Below are positions 11,554-23,800 of a stretch of DNA of 64,000 nt, one piece after another. The first letter of the stretch is position 1. The number at the start of each line of letters is the position of its first letter. The position numbers were made by a program, and so were the translations under genes. Source of the stretch: Apostichopus californicus (lineage: Eukaryota > Echinodermata > Holothuroidea > Aspidochirotida > Stichopodidae); NCBI GenBank assembly GCA_020650975.1, contig JAIPMN010000506.1, positions 1 to 64,000 on the forward strand. The letters run 5' to 3'. The notes under the pieces are model-generated. The model was given only the letters and a program-made list of their open reading frames with translations. It had not been told where the DNA came from and ran no database searches.

Positions 11554-14500
11554 ATGGTGAGAAATTTGTTAAGTATAGTTAAGTAATTTTCGAAGTTGAT
11601 GTTAGTACTTTGTACGGTAGTAAGCATACAAATTCATCGAAATATTATTTTAAATCTCGGTTATGACTTCAGCTCGTCTAGCGTATCCTGTTAGGCTTCC
11701 ACCGGCCTACACTGGCCTATAAATGTAAACATCGGTATACTTATTAGCAATGCATATACCTTAAGTTACAACATACATTTCACCTTCGTCTCTTTAGTCG
11801 TGAAATTCACATTCAACCAACAAGTTCTTCTCGTCGATTGAACTAATGACCCTTTATATCTCTAAGTGTAGTCATATATTAAAGTGTGAAATGTATATTT
11901 TATTACTGGGACAAACATAGGCCTAGACTAGTACTAGTACATGTATGCTTAACAAAGGGCCTAACTTAGGCTGCTGTACAACTACAAGGCTAGAGTAGGG
12001 CCAAGTCCAATTTATTTGCGGGAAAGTTTCATAAAATTAAATGAGAGAAGCACTTAATATTGCCACTGCCTTTATCCAGAAAGATTATAAAAACTTATCC
12101 TTTAAAGGAATGGTTTTGCTCTTAGCGTTATCAAGCTCCTGATCAATCTTCCTAGCAGTGGTTGTTATTTTGTGTACACAATTTCATTATGACTTATGTT
12201 TTCAAAAGAATTTATTAATCGAGTGGTCTTCAACAATGTTGAGATACTTAATCACAAGGGTTATTGGGGAATATCATTTTTCCTAGGCCTACATTTAGGA
12301 GTTTGAGATAGGGCCTAGGCCTAGATCAATGTGTATCAAGAAAAATAATACCACAGGCTATCCACAAAAAATGCTATCACACCACATATTATTTGGACAG
12401 TTATGTTGCCGATCATTATACTTTGTGATACCAGAGTTTTCCATGTCAGGAGTTGAACTGTCAACTAACCTGTGTAGTTTTGATGCATTTTAGGAATCAC
12501 CATGGAAATATGACAAACAAGTCTAGATACATGTGCACAATACTTTCTTTGTTTCTTTTTGCAGGTTGTTGGGAAGAGTTCAAAGATGTTGCAACATGTC
12601 AACTACAGGATGAGAGTTATCCTGCAAGATGGCAGAACATTCATAGGTGAGAAGGGATCATGTCCCAGTCATCACCAGTCAGAATATTCCACTTTTATGA
12701 AGGGGTGTTTTGTATGTGTGTAGAATCTAAAACAGTCGTTTTACTGAATGTATAGTCTGGTGGAATGACATGGACCTGGAGTATTTTCTCTCCACATTAA
12801 TAGTAATTTCTTTCTTTTTTTGGGTATCCGACATGGAGCATTTTACCTCCTGTATCTTCTTTTTTTAGTATCCTTCATCTCTATTACTCTAAAAAGGAGA
12901 AGATACTCCATGTCCGATACCTGAAAGAGAGGAAAATATACCACCTAAGAAGGAGAGAAAAACAGAAATACACGCAGTATAAATCATAATACAGTACCGA
13001 CCAGGATTTCAATACATTTGAGAAAATGACTGAACCTATGCCAACCTTTTACCATTGTAAAACTCAACGCCAACCTATTATCGAATGGTATAGTCTAAAA
13101 TAAAACAACCGGCCACGAATGGGACGTACTGAACTCCATGACTGGAGTGGAAGTGGATAGTCTTTATTTTATTTTGAAACAGCTGATTAATGTGATATCT
13201 ACGAGTAACCTTAGAAGTTCAAGTTTTGTTCTCTACTTAATATACCATCCAATCCTGAGTTTGTGGGGTTCACTATGTAAACATATCACCGTGGGTGGTG
13301 GTGCCAGTTAGAAGCCACAATACCTGCATAGCATGTTACCATGGTTCGCAACCGCATTCTATTAGATGCGTCCCAGAAACTGTTTGCAACTAGTCAGTTC
13401 TTGGGTTGGTAATTTGACAGAACAGTATCCAAACTTTTCAGCAGACAACAAAGAGCAATGCAAGAAAAGTGTCAAGCATGTTCTTGAATTCTACTTTGCA
13501 GAAAGATTTCCAGCTGAACTGTAATGTTTGAGTGTGTGTTTTCTAGGTGAATTGCCATCTCAAAATTAACTTGATGTGTTTTTTTGTTTTCTTTTCCACT
13601 AGGCACATTCCTTGCTTTTGACAAGCACATGAATGTGGTCTTGGGAGATTGTGAGGAGTTCCGGAAGATGAAACAGAAGACAAAATCTGGCGATAAGGAA
13701 GAAAAAAGAACGTTGGGGTTGGTGTTACTGAGAGGAGAACATTTAGTCTCAATGACAGTGGAAGGACCGCCAGTACAAGATGTAAGCAACAGTTGTATTT
13801 CTTCTATCCCTTTCCCTTGCAAAGAAGTAATAATAGAGCAATCACATAGCAAAAATTGTTCTTAAGCTTTTTGGTATTTCGTAAGTGCTTATACAAACTA
13901 GCAAATTTGCTAATAAGTAGTTTGGAAAAAGAGAAACTTCCAGCCCATTAAAATATTGTCCTCTTAAATTTTTGATGAATTTCAACTTGTGCGGATTGGT
14001 CAGCTACTGGCAATCCGTGAAATGGATAAATTTAAGATAATGAAACATTTTGGGCAAATAAAACTTTAAACTTTCAATGTTTTGGGAATGTTTTGACCAT
14101 ATCCAAATTCATTTGTGAGGCAATCTATAAGACACCATTTCAATGGATTTTTGCAAGTCAACAGCTCTAGGATTATGTGGAATTGTATATTAAAAAAAAA
14201 ATGCAAGTTTCATTTGATAGATTATTGTATTGTGGTTGCATTACAGAAAGGACCAAGAGTACCTCTCCCTGGTGGAGGTGCAGGTGGGCCAGGAACATCC
14301 AGAGCTGTTGGAAGAGGTATGCCTCCAGGTGGACCACAAATGGGTGCTCCACCAGGACTTCAAGGACCAGTGAGAGGTGTTGGAGGACCATCTCAACAGA
14401 TCATGGCTCCACCACAGCAGTACAGAGGAGGCCCTCCACCTAGAGGACCCCCACCAGGTAATATAAGAGTTGTAAATTCTTTCAGGTCAAATATGTGATT

Positions 14501-15553
14501 TTGATGAAGTTGTAAAGGCTATACTCATAGCCTCCATATGTGGGATGTTTTTTTTATAGTCGCCATTCATTCAGGCAGAATGTATCCACTGTGACTGGGC
14601 CAGGTCTACCTCCCAGTCATTGTCTGCTAAATTATCATATCCTTGAAGCTATCATAGTTCACAAATTGGCTTCTTGAATATCAGGGAGGGTAAAGATAAA
14701 GGATCATTTCTAATGGTCATTGATAGAGGCATCTGGTCTCATATTTATTGCAGTCTGCTCTTTAGATATTTTATGGAATTTAATGGAATTTATTTTGATG
14801 GAATTTATTTTGTATAGTAAATACTTAGTGGCAGTGATTTGGCATCAATATGCCAAAAGAGAGGAAAATATATAGAAAGCATTTTCCTGACCTGTTGCCT
14901 CTGTTTTTATAGGACGTGGAATGCCCCCACCTGGCATGGGTCCACCTGGAATGCCCCCTGGCGGAAGAGGAATGCCTCCTCCTGGGATGATGATGAGAGG
15001 TAAGTACATCCAGGAAAGAGTCTCTGACAATTTCACCACTTGTTTTATTACAAGTATGTTAGGGACAGACAGATCTACCCCAGAATGCATTCCTTCCTGG
15101 ATTCAGTTTAAAATACAAAATGACCAAATGATATAATATTATACATAGGTAGTATTGCAATATGAGATATGTCCATGAGACAGATACACACTGAACGTGA
15201 CATTGTGGTGATCATACATTTACAATCTAGATATAAGGGGACTGGGCATGAGACCGGATCAAATTGTTTGGATTTTGTGCCCAGGCTTCATTTCGTATGA
15301 CATTTCTTAAAAAATATCTTGGTTAAAAATTATTTATTGAAATGCTGCGATATCAAGGGTTTATTAATGTTGTACCATATTGTTAGTAAATAAACATCAC
15401 AATAAGGCAGTATTGTCATTTCAAAATAATGTAAGACATGAATGTAACAAATGAAAGAACACCTTTTGGAAATCAATGAACTAATATAACCAATTTGTTT
15501 CTGATTATCTCTCTTTGTGGTTTACAGGTCCCCCACCTGGTATGAGGAGATGA
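11554..15553 (+). CDS. SNRPB: Small nuclear ribonucleoprotein SmB/B'
   Basis: SmB is one of the seven Sm proteins forming the ring on U1, U2, U4 and U5 snRNAs for splicing. Six exons join in frame: 11554-11556 (only the ATG), 12565-12646, 13603-13781, 14247-14457, 14913-14999 and 15528-15553, giving 195 residues. The start is [20 protein letters not shown]. The Sm fold spans the first 85 or so residues: Sm1 holds [20 protein letters not shown], Sm2 holds [20 protein letters not shown]. The tail is rich in Gly, Pro and Met, with [10 protein letters not shown] as in human SmB and PPPGM-type motifs ending in GMRR. It is shorter than the human protein (about 231-240) because the proline-rich tail is reduced. 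All splice phases agree. Confidence 0.97.
12823..12921. repeat. Inverted repeat in SNRPB intron 2
   Basis: GGTATCCGACATGGAG at 12823-12838 pairs with CTCCATGTCCGATACC at 12906-12921 with one mismatch, around a pyrimidine-rich loop of about 67 bases. It may be the core of a small MITE, but element ends were not found. Confidence 0.6.
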
Positions 15554-15905
15554 GGAGGAAGATTGCTGCATCTATAATAGAGATGGAGAGAGGACGACCG
15601 CCAGAACAAAGAAGATTGAGCGTGGTAGCTGCAGAGGTTTCTTCTCCTGTATCCAGATTGATTTTCATCTTTGTTTATACCTTCAGTCTGTTCTTTGAAT
15701 CATCCCATTATCTGGAAAATTTGGTTCAAGGAGAAACATTTTACTGATATAGAGAACAAGATGAATAATTATTTAAGATGGATTCAAGTTTTGAGTGAGC
15801 TCGGAAATCAAGAGTGCAAATGAGTAGTACAAACGTGTCATCTGGTTGTCCACTGTATATATTTGGGTTTCTAGCTTCAAATCAATTTCTTTTTTTTATA
15901 TCTTT

Positions 15906-15911
15906 AATAAA
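15906..15911 (+). terminator. Polyadenylation signal AATAAA of SNRPB
   Basis: This AATAAA lies about 350 bases after the SNRPB stop codon and is followed by T/G-containing sequence. It is the first canonical signal seen in the inferred 3' UTR. The cleavage site cannot be read from sequence alone. Confidence 0.6.
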
Positions 15912-15929
15912 CAAGTAAAACAAGAAATT

Positions 15930-17335
15930 CTTGATGTCTTTTCATTAAAGTGATTGCCTTTTACTTTTATCTGATAAATAATTTTTACCAAAAGTTACCC
16001 AGATTGTGGTGGTGACAATTAATGTAAAATTATTTTCAAACCAATTAACAAAACAATAATAATAGTCACATTTTTAGCCACAGAAACAATAACTTATCCA
16101 TTTCCTGAAAACTTAGATGTGGTGTGTTGCAAGTTGGAGCAAAGTAGACCATACATTCTGTCATTGCCAAATAACTAATTCCAATCTTATCAGGACTATA
16201 TAATCCACTGAAAACTGCCATGCTCAGTTTAAGTTACCATGGAAACACAGCCCTAATCACAACATTATGCAAATTCAGGACTACATAATAGAACATATAA
16301 GAGACAATTGTCTGCACCAACATCCATTGACAACTACCATGCTCAGTTTATGTTACCATGGAAACCCAGCACTAATCACAACATGCAAACTATACATTCT
16401 CAAAGATGCAAGTTTACCATGGGGGTTTGAAATGTGTCAATTTTAACAGATCCAGCCATTATTGTGTCACAGCATACAGTCCCTTTGATGTACAAAGTTT
16501 TATAGACCAAGCTTGGATCTGACCTTACCCAAATAGAACATCACAACCAGTAAAAATGAAATTAATGCCATCTTATGACACCAGCAAAAACCGAGTTGAT
16601 GTTATTAAGTTAAAATAACATAATACCATAGAAACACTATGATATGTCACAAGACCACTTCCCTTTTTTGAAAAAGGAAAAAAAACTTGCAATAACAATA
16701 GTAGAAAGGAAAATGGGTTTCACCCTTTGCTTGCTTGTTTGTTAATATTACAACCTGGATATAAAATAAAAGATCTTCTCAGACAGTAACAAGGAATTAT
16801 GTAACAAGTGATCAAAGAAACATTAACAATCCTTTTACCCAGATTTGATCATTATTAACTTGAGGACCTTCCCACACATAACGTTTGTGACATCTCTATT
16901 AAACAAGCAACAAGAACAAAACCTTCAATTTGAACAATTACTGGACAAAAACCTTCAAAAATATCATTTAATACCACCTACACCGATTCTACGACTTTGC
17001 TCACATTTTGCATGGTGTTTATCACTCCAACATGAGATACATTCTATTGTGATAAATACTCTTTTGTACCCACGATATTTACTTACATCCGGAGGTTGAA
17101 TGGAATCCTGAATTATCCATTTTTGATGGGATTTCATTCATGTTACAGACCTTTTCAATAAATAACGGGGCAATAAATAAAAGCAAGAACTCTGCCTAAG
17201 TCCGTCCCCTTTAGACAGGGAACCCTGCGACTACTTGATACAGTCTTTAAACTTAGGCAATAGGTCACCTCTTCTTTCAACCTTATGAAATGTTTCTTAC
17301 TTCCTTTTAAAAGATTCCCAGCTAATCACCATTAT
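15930..17335. other. Convergent intergenic region
   Basis: SNRPB (plus) and the large secreted-protein gene (minus) converge here. No coding exon is recognised. It contains one tandem duplication (16214-16395) and AT-rich filler. The minus gene's 3' UTR should lie in the right part, but I saw no strong polyadenylation signal on that strand. Confidence 0.5.
16214..16395. repeat. Two-copy tandem duplication
   Basis: ATGCTCAGTTTAAGTTACCATGGAAACACAGC-like sequence occurs at about 16220 and again about 116 bases later with few changes. Both copies are followed by CTAATCACAACAT. It is intergenic. Confidence 0.7.
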
Positions 17336-20300
17336 CTAAAATTTGATGGTATACCATATGGTAAGAAACGGCCACAGAGCTGTTCCTGACTTCACCATCA
17401 TGGATGCTGAGGTGGGTATTATATCAGTCGGTGAAAGCTGAACAACCGACTCACAGGAAAAGGAAGATACATCGTAGACAGTCAAAGGAGCTCTACAGTC
17501 ACACGTCAAGTAACTTGGGTTGAAAGAAGAAGTGTTTGGACAACCAACAAATGTGAATGGTAGAGACTTCATCTATCAAATAAAAAAATGATTACTATGA
17601 ACATGACTTAAAATGTTATAATTAATTACATTGAAAATTACAAATGAGCTGCTGACTTAAGACACACCACCAACCCTTCTAGTAACATTTATTATAGAAT
17701 TGTAAAATGCAAAGAGTTGAGAAACTATACAAAATATATCATCAGGTCACTCTTAGTGTCATGCAACAACTACCCTGCCTTACTTATGAACAAAGTAGAT
17801 TGAAATGACATTCAGTAATAGTCTCCATAGTGCTTGAATCTACACTCAGCAACTTCACCTGATGCAGTATCATGGTAATGGATGCTTACCTTGGGGTATT
17901 TAATGGACTTCATTATGTTTCTTTTGGTGCGAGGCTGAAGTTGTCTCTTGCCTCGACCTGGTTTCTCGATGACTGTGTAAACTGCAGTCATAGTGTATAC
18001 AGCATTATCCGCTATAAAAAGAAAATTTGCAATGACTAAGGGTGAGACCCATCTTAAACCTCTGATCCCTCCCACCCCCCCCACCCCCCACTACTTCATC
18101 AGGTCAATCCCCTCCCAGTTGAAGCTACAATCTCTTGATACATTCAGACTTATATCAGTCATGCACTGATTAAAGCCTCAATATGTGTCTGCTGATGAAT
18201 TTCGGAAAACAAACTCTAAGCAGATTCACTGTTTCTTATTCTAAATGCATCCTGACTAGGTGGGTTGAATGGAGAAAAGCTGTCGCAATCGAAAGAAAGA
18301 CATTTATTTTCTGTTGCCCTTATGGCGCGAACGATTTACCCATAAAATCACAGCAACAGCCTATATCAGCATGTTCATTACACAAATGTAACCTATATAT
18401 ACTCGTATCATCCACTTTTTTTACCCAATTCCACGGAGGAAATGTCTAAAAACACCTGTTTATTCATTGCAGTAGAAGGAAATGACACTATATGGCAAGT
18501 TACATCGGTGAGATCGAAAGAAAGATACTATTCAAGACAGGCTTACACAGGCTAGCCACGACACAGCTTATATAGTTTCATATAAATTATTTGAGCCAAG
18601 CTGCGATTCCTTTATTCTGGTCGGAGTTATGTCAGTGAAAAGCCAAAAAGGTACGTACACAAAGCTTAAAAGAGAAGTCACAAAACTGGTAAACAAAGAA
18701 GGCCTGGGCTGATTACTCTCAAACCTGTAAAACCTACCGGACATTGCAAAGTTTGTGAAGTCAGAGCGATGGACTTGTTTGTCATCATCATACTCTTGGT
18801 AGTTTAATTCCTGCCAATCTTCAGGCTCTTGTATGACATCAGAGGTATAAACAATAGGGCCAGGATGGGTCACTGCTGGGACAGGTGGCTCTGCCAATAA
18901 ATAAGTAGTGAGGGTCTTATATTAACTTCTCTAATGAGGCTCTAGTGTAAACTGCAAAAATGAGAATGACAAAGGGTGGATAATAACAAAGAGCTGCATA
19001 CATCTGACATCACACTATCTGTTCCCGTTGGGAAAAAAAATGTAGAACCACCAGCTTTCATTAACTTGGTTCCCTAGACCCAGCCCCCCCCCCCCCCAAA
19101 CCCATGCAATGGCTATTGGTGCCACTATTACCCAAACATAAAATCATCTCTGCCAATAACCAGCTTGAATGATGCAGTGCTCATATATCACCACAAGACT
19201 GCTAATCGTGGAGTATACACCAGCTTTATACATCACAAATTCAATCTGCAGAATGTAACAATTATCTAATATCCCTCTGCCCCCCACCCCCCACCCCCAA
19301 AAACAAAAGAAAAAATCCCTGTGATATTAACCAAGGTAAAGCACAAACCATGCATGTAATACTGGACAAACACAGCTAGTCGTGATGCTTTGCCAGTATT
19401 GGTGGCTGAATTCCAGTTGCTGGCAGATGTTCTTCTGCTGAACAATATCAATGGATAAGCAGCACTGACTTGCCAGTCACAGGCGAATTCCACATCCCCA
19501 TCTATCACCATTAGCCATCCGCTCCTATCTTCACATTTACCCAAATTTTTATCGACTGATAAGAACCTCTCGTTTCCACCACGGTTCCTAAACGACAACA
19601 CGAGAAGAAGAAACAATAGCAGAAGCTAATTAATTAGTAATCACATCTGCATTGTGACTGATTGTTTGACAGCCCTTGCTGGGGCAGACTCATAGCAGAC
19701 GACTAGTAAACCTATCAGTTAGGAGATGTGATCCAGCTAAGACTATCAGCTTTCATCTTGTATTCACTATAATTGCACCCACCCCTCCCCCTCCTCCTCC
19801 AACTACCATGTGTAGGTAACATTAACATTGTACATTTCATGAGAAAGTGAAGAGATTTCTGGCAACAGTCAGTAAAGGCATTTTATATATCATCTCAACT
19901 TCTCAAGTAAATTGCTAGTAATCTTGTTAAAGAATTGTTAAACAATGTATAATTTGAAAACAAGAGATTTATCACTGCTTGTTTCTTTCTCTCATGCTGT
20001 TTCTATTATTTGGAGAGTTTAAGCAAAAGTGGATCTATTTTTCGTGATAGCTGAAAGCAAAGATGAAATGAACCCACCCGTGAATTTGAAAGTTTGGGGT
20101 TTTCTCGGCTGTCGTCAGGTCTGTGTAAGGCCACGCTGATGTTAATCTGGCAGCTGAGAACCAAGTGTGTGATTTGGTGTCAGCTCCATCAAAATGAAGA
20201 TCCAACACCAGCTGATCATCAACATCATAAACAGCCAACTGGATCTGATCAAACAAAAACATATTGTCAGTATTCAGTCTTATCAGAGAGCTACAACAAT

Positions 20301-20891
20301 AACCACATACTTTAACGGAAATTCTTTTGTTTTTCTTAAAGAGAAAGAAATTTCTTAACCCACCTACCCACCTACTGTAGGGAGGTTTTTCTGTTTTACA
20401 GACATAACAGTACTTAACATCTCCAAGCCAATCACAGCTATTGCTTGACTGCACCAAGTTTATAACCTTTAATTAACTACAGAGAATATCTTTCATTACC
20501 TGCTAATAACAGGATATAATAACCATACATGATAATTGGACATTATAACCAAGCAGGACATAATAACTGTGACTTAATTCAAAGGTGAATGGAGGCATTG
20601 CAAAACTGTTCACAGAACTATATGACATGTTTTGATATCTTAAACACGAATATGAAGTTTACGATGTCCAGTCAACGATCTTCACACCAGAAACTGCTCA
20701 CAGGGTTTTAATTTTGCAACTAACCTCTTTGACATAAGTGTCTCCATTCCACATTCTTATAAATTCAGTGTCAATAAAGTGAGAATTCCTTCTATTTCCT
20801 CCTTTGAAACTGTCAGCCTTGTCTCTGTTGTGCCAGAGCATGCTAATACTCTCATCATTTCCAGCAAATGCCTCAAACACAAGTACAAAAT
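17336..20891 (-). other. C-terminal module of the mosaic protein
   Basis: Exons 20725-20891, 20078-20244 and 19349-19587 form one region (about residues 1075-1265): FVLVFEAFAGNDESISMLW, IQLAVYDVDDQLVLDLHFDG, TWFSAARLTSAWPYTDL, GNERFLSVDKNLGKCEDRSGWLMVIDG, ACDWQ, ASNWNSATNTGKASRLAVFVQ. The Trp and Cys spacing looks like a compact extracellular beta domain. I have an impression of similar uncharacterised deuterostome proteins but cannot name the family. The last three exons (18738-18890, 17890-18011, 17336-17572) are lower complexity at first, then carry RGKR and RTKR and a final Cys-containing segment (GCPNTSSFNPSYLTCDCRAP) ending at a TAG. Confidence 0.65.
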
Positions 20892-23800
20892 CTGGAAAAT
20901 GGGCACAGAAGAAGAAACTTTATATCAGTGAATTTAACTGGTCTAGATTAGTTCTAAAAACACAAACCAACCTGGAATACTAGTTTGTGTGTTGGGGGGG
21001 GGGGAATGAAGGAGGGGGTGGGTTCCCTATCACAGCACAGCTAAACAGTGTCCCACTAACAGTATTATATCACAGGTCTCCATTTATACACCTGGGTGAA
21101 GAGAGGCAATGGAGATAAAGTGCCTTGCCCAAGGACACAACATATTGATCTGGCCAGGACTCGAACCTGCAAGCATTAGATCACAAGTCCACTGCCTTAA
21201 CCACTTGATCACAATGCTCTCAACATTATCAGCTTATACATTTGCCTAGTGATGCATCAGCTGTTGCATTGGTCATTCCAGTTAGATTCCCTATAGGCCT
21301 ACCATAAATCTGATCACCTGGGAATAAACAACAAATACATACCTTTGATACAAAATCCGTGAAATAAGCCTGTGCACACTGCAGATATAAGTTCACCAGT
21401 TTTCCTAGAGGAAATCAAATGAAAAGTATTTCAAATGTGAAATTTATTTTGACTGAGGGACAAAAGAGCAAAGAGAGGGGCCTATGGATCAATACGCTGT
21501 GGCCAATACAAAAGAAAATTACATTGTCAGTTTTTTGAAATTAGGTTTACAAATTCAATATAACAAAAACGTGATCAGTTTTACCTTAAGAGTCTGCAGC
21601 TACTGGTTGACTGAGAGGATATCCAAATATGATCTAGAAAAACAAATATAGCAATACTGAATCAAACAACCATGTATAAAGGAGTACCATGTATGATGGA
21701 GTACCATGTAAAAGTACCATGTTTGATGGAGTACCATAAAAGAACCAGGAATGATGGAGTACCATGTAAGAGTACATATGATGGAATACCATGTAAGAGT
21801 ACCATGTATGATGGAATACCATGTAAGAGTACCATGTATGGAGTACCATGTAAAAGTACAATGTATGATGGAGTACCATGTAAGAGTACTATGTATGATG
21901 GAATACCATATAAAAGTACCATGTATAATGGAGTACCATGAAAAAGTACATATGATGGAATACCATGTAAAAGTACCATGTATGATGGAGTACTATGTAA
22001 GAGTACATATGATGAAATACCATGTAAGAGTACCATGTATGATGGAATACCATGTATAATGGAGTACCATGTATAATGGAGTACCATGTAAAAGTACCAT
22101 GTATGATTATGCTGCCCTCGCAGACGCGTCTAGATATGCGACACTAGACAGCTAGCTAACCAGCGAAATGACGAGAAAAAGACAGGAGTACGTTTCTGTA
22201 AACTGTATTGATTTTCCTCACTCATGTTATCGCGGTAAAACTGAAATAAAAGGATATGATAAACTTGAATAATAATGATGCTAAATACAACACTACGAAT
22301 GTTTTGAATGAAAGATAATAACGGTGAACTTTGAACTTGCCAAAGCCAAATGAAGCTCACCACAGTACAATATATTACACTGAATAACTATAATGTGTGA
22401 CAAAAAAATGAGAGTCGAATAACTCTGGGGTTTTAATTAATTCTCTTAACTTGTCTTGTGAAGAAGAATTAATAAAGTTTGCTAAAGAACAAAAAGATTA
22501 ACAAATGAGCAAAAACTATTATGAATAATTAGTAACAACAATCCATCCCAACGGATGGCAATTACGTAACGTAAGTATTACGCAACTCTGATAAGGACAT
22601 GAATATGTGAGCATAAACATACTTGAACAAGGGGTTAAGGTAATTGAAACCCAAGTGTATCTAAATTAATATTAACTTATTCAAGTCACAAGTAAATATA
22701 TAAAGTTATGGAGTCGCCCATATTCAATAAACAACATATTATGTGCAAACCTGCAATCAAGGTAAATACTTCTTAATTGGAAAACAGCTATATTAATTAT
22801 GTCTAATTAACAAACTCAATTAACTGACATGTGTCTGCTAGGCAAGGTTGTACAATAAATAACCTAACAAATAAGACAAAGAGAAAAACTTACAGATTAT
22901 AAATGAGCCAGGTCGAAAACGTTAGCTAATGAAACTGTGTACGGTATGTAAGGCGGATACAGTGTTGCCTACTACAATGCTGAAAACAGAATGATGTCTA
23001 TAGTGAAAAACAACACAGGTCTCTGTGAAAAGAAATAAGTGTGAATCTCACATTACCATGAAACTCTCCTCATGTGTGGTCAAGGAGGAAAGTTTATCAA
23101 CAACTATTCCATCCTGACTTGCCCCCTGCTGACCTTTCACAACCAGAGCTGTGCTATGAAGTTACAGTTTGCTCAAACTGATCTGACCACAGAGCAGGCA
23201 GCAGAGCAAAAGATAAGAAGAGTCACAGGTGGCTTGCTTAATGAAGTATAAACAATAACATGTGTAGTACAGTGTAAACTGAATCCCTGTGAAAATGAAT
23301 AAGTACTGAAAACAGGACTACCTGCTCGATAGGCAATAAAAAATAACATTTACGTGAATGGCAGAACAATGATGGAATACCATGTAAAATTACCATGTAT
23401 GATGGAGTACCATGTGAGAGTACCATGCCTGATGGAGTACCATGTAAGTGTACCATGTACGATGGAGTACCATGTAGCAGTACAATGTATGATGGTGTAT
23501 CATGTGAGAGTACCATGTATGATCAAGTGCCATGTATGAGTACCATGTATGATGGAGTACCATGTAAAGTACCATGTATGATGGAGTACCATGTTAGAGT
23601 TCCATGTGTGATGGTGTACCATGTATGATGGAGTACCATGTGAAAGTACCATGTATGATGGAGTACCATAACATTACCAACCTCAGCATCTATTGTATGT
23701 GTGTTGTATCGGTTTAATCAATATCATATTACAATTATTGATATAACAAACTTAGTCACTGTATGCATATAACCGAATACAGCAGCTATGTACAATTGAT

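Noticed and set aside
12823-12921. Functional hairpin RNA in the SNRPB intron
   Set aside because: Only a 16-bp stem with one mismatch and a long loop; more likely a DNA-element remnant.
19363-19587. Ending the exon at 19363 after AVFV
   Set aside because: Phase does not match the 18738-18890 exon; the donor after 19349 does.
21662-22087. Several open frames reading MVLHHTWYSY-type repeats
   Set aside because: Translation of a minisatellite in an intron; no splice or start evidence.
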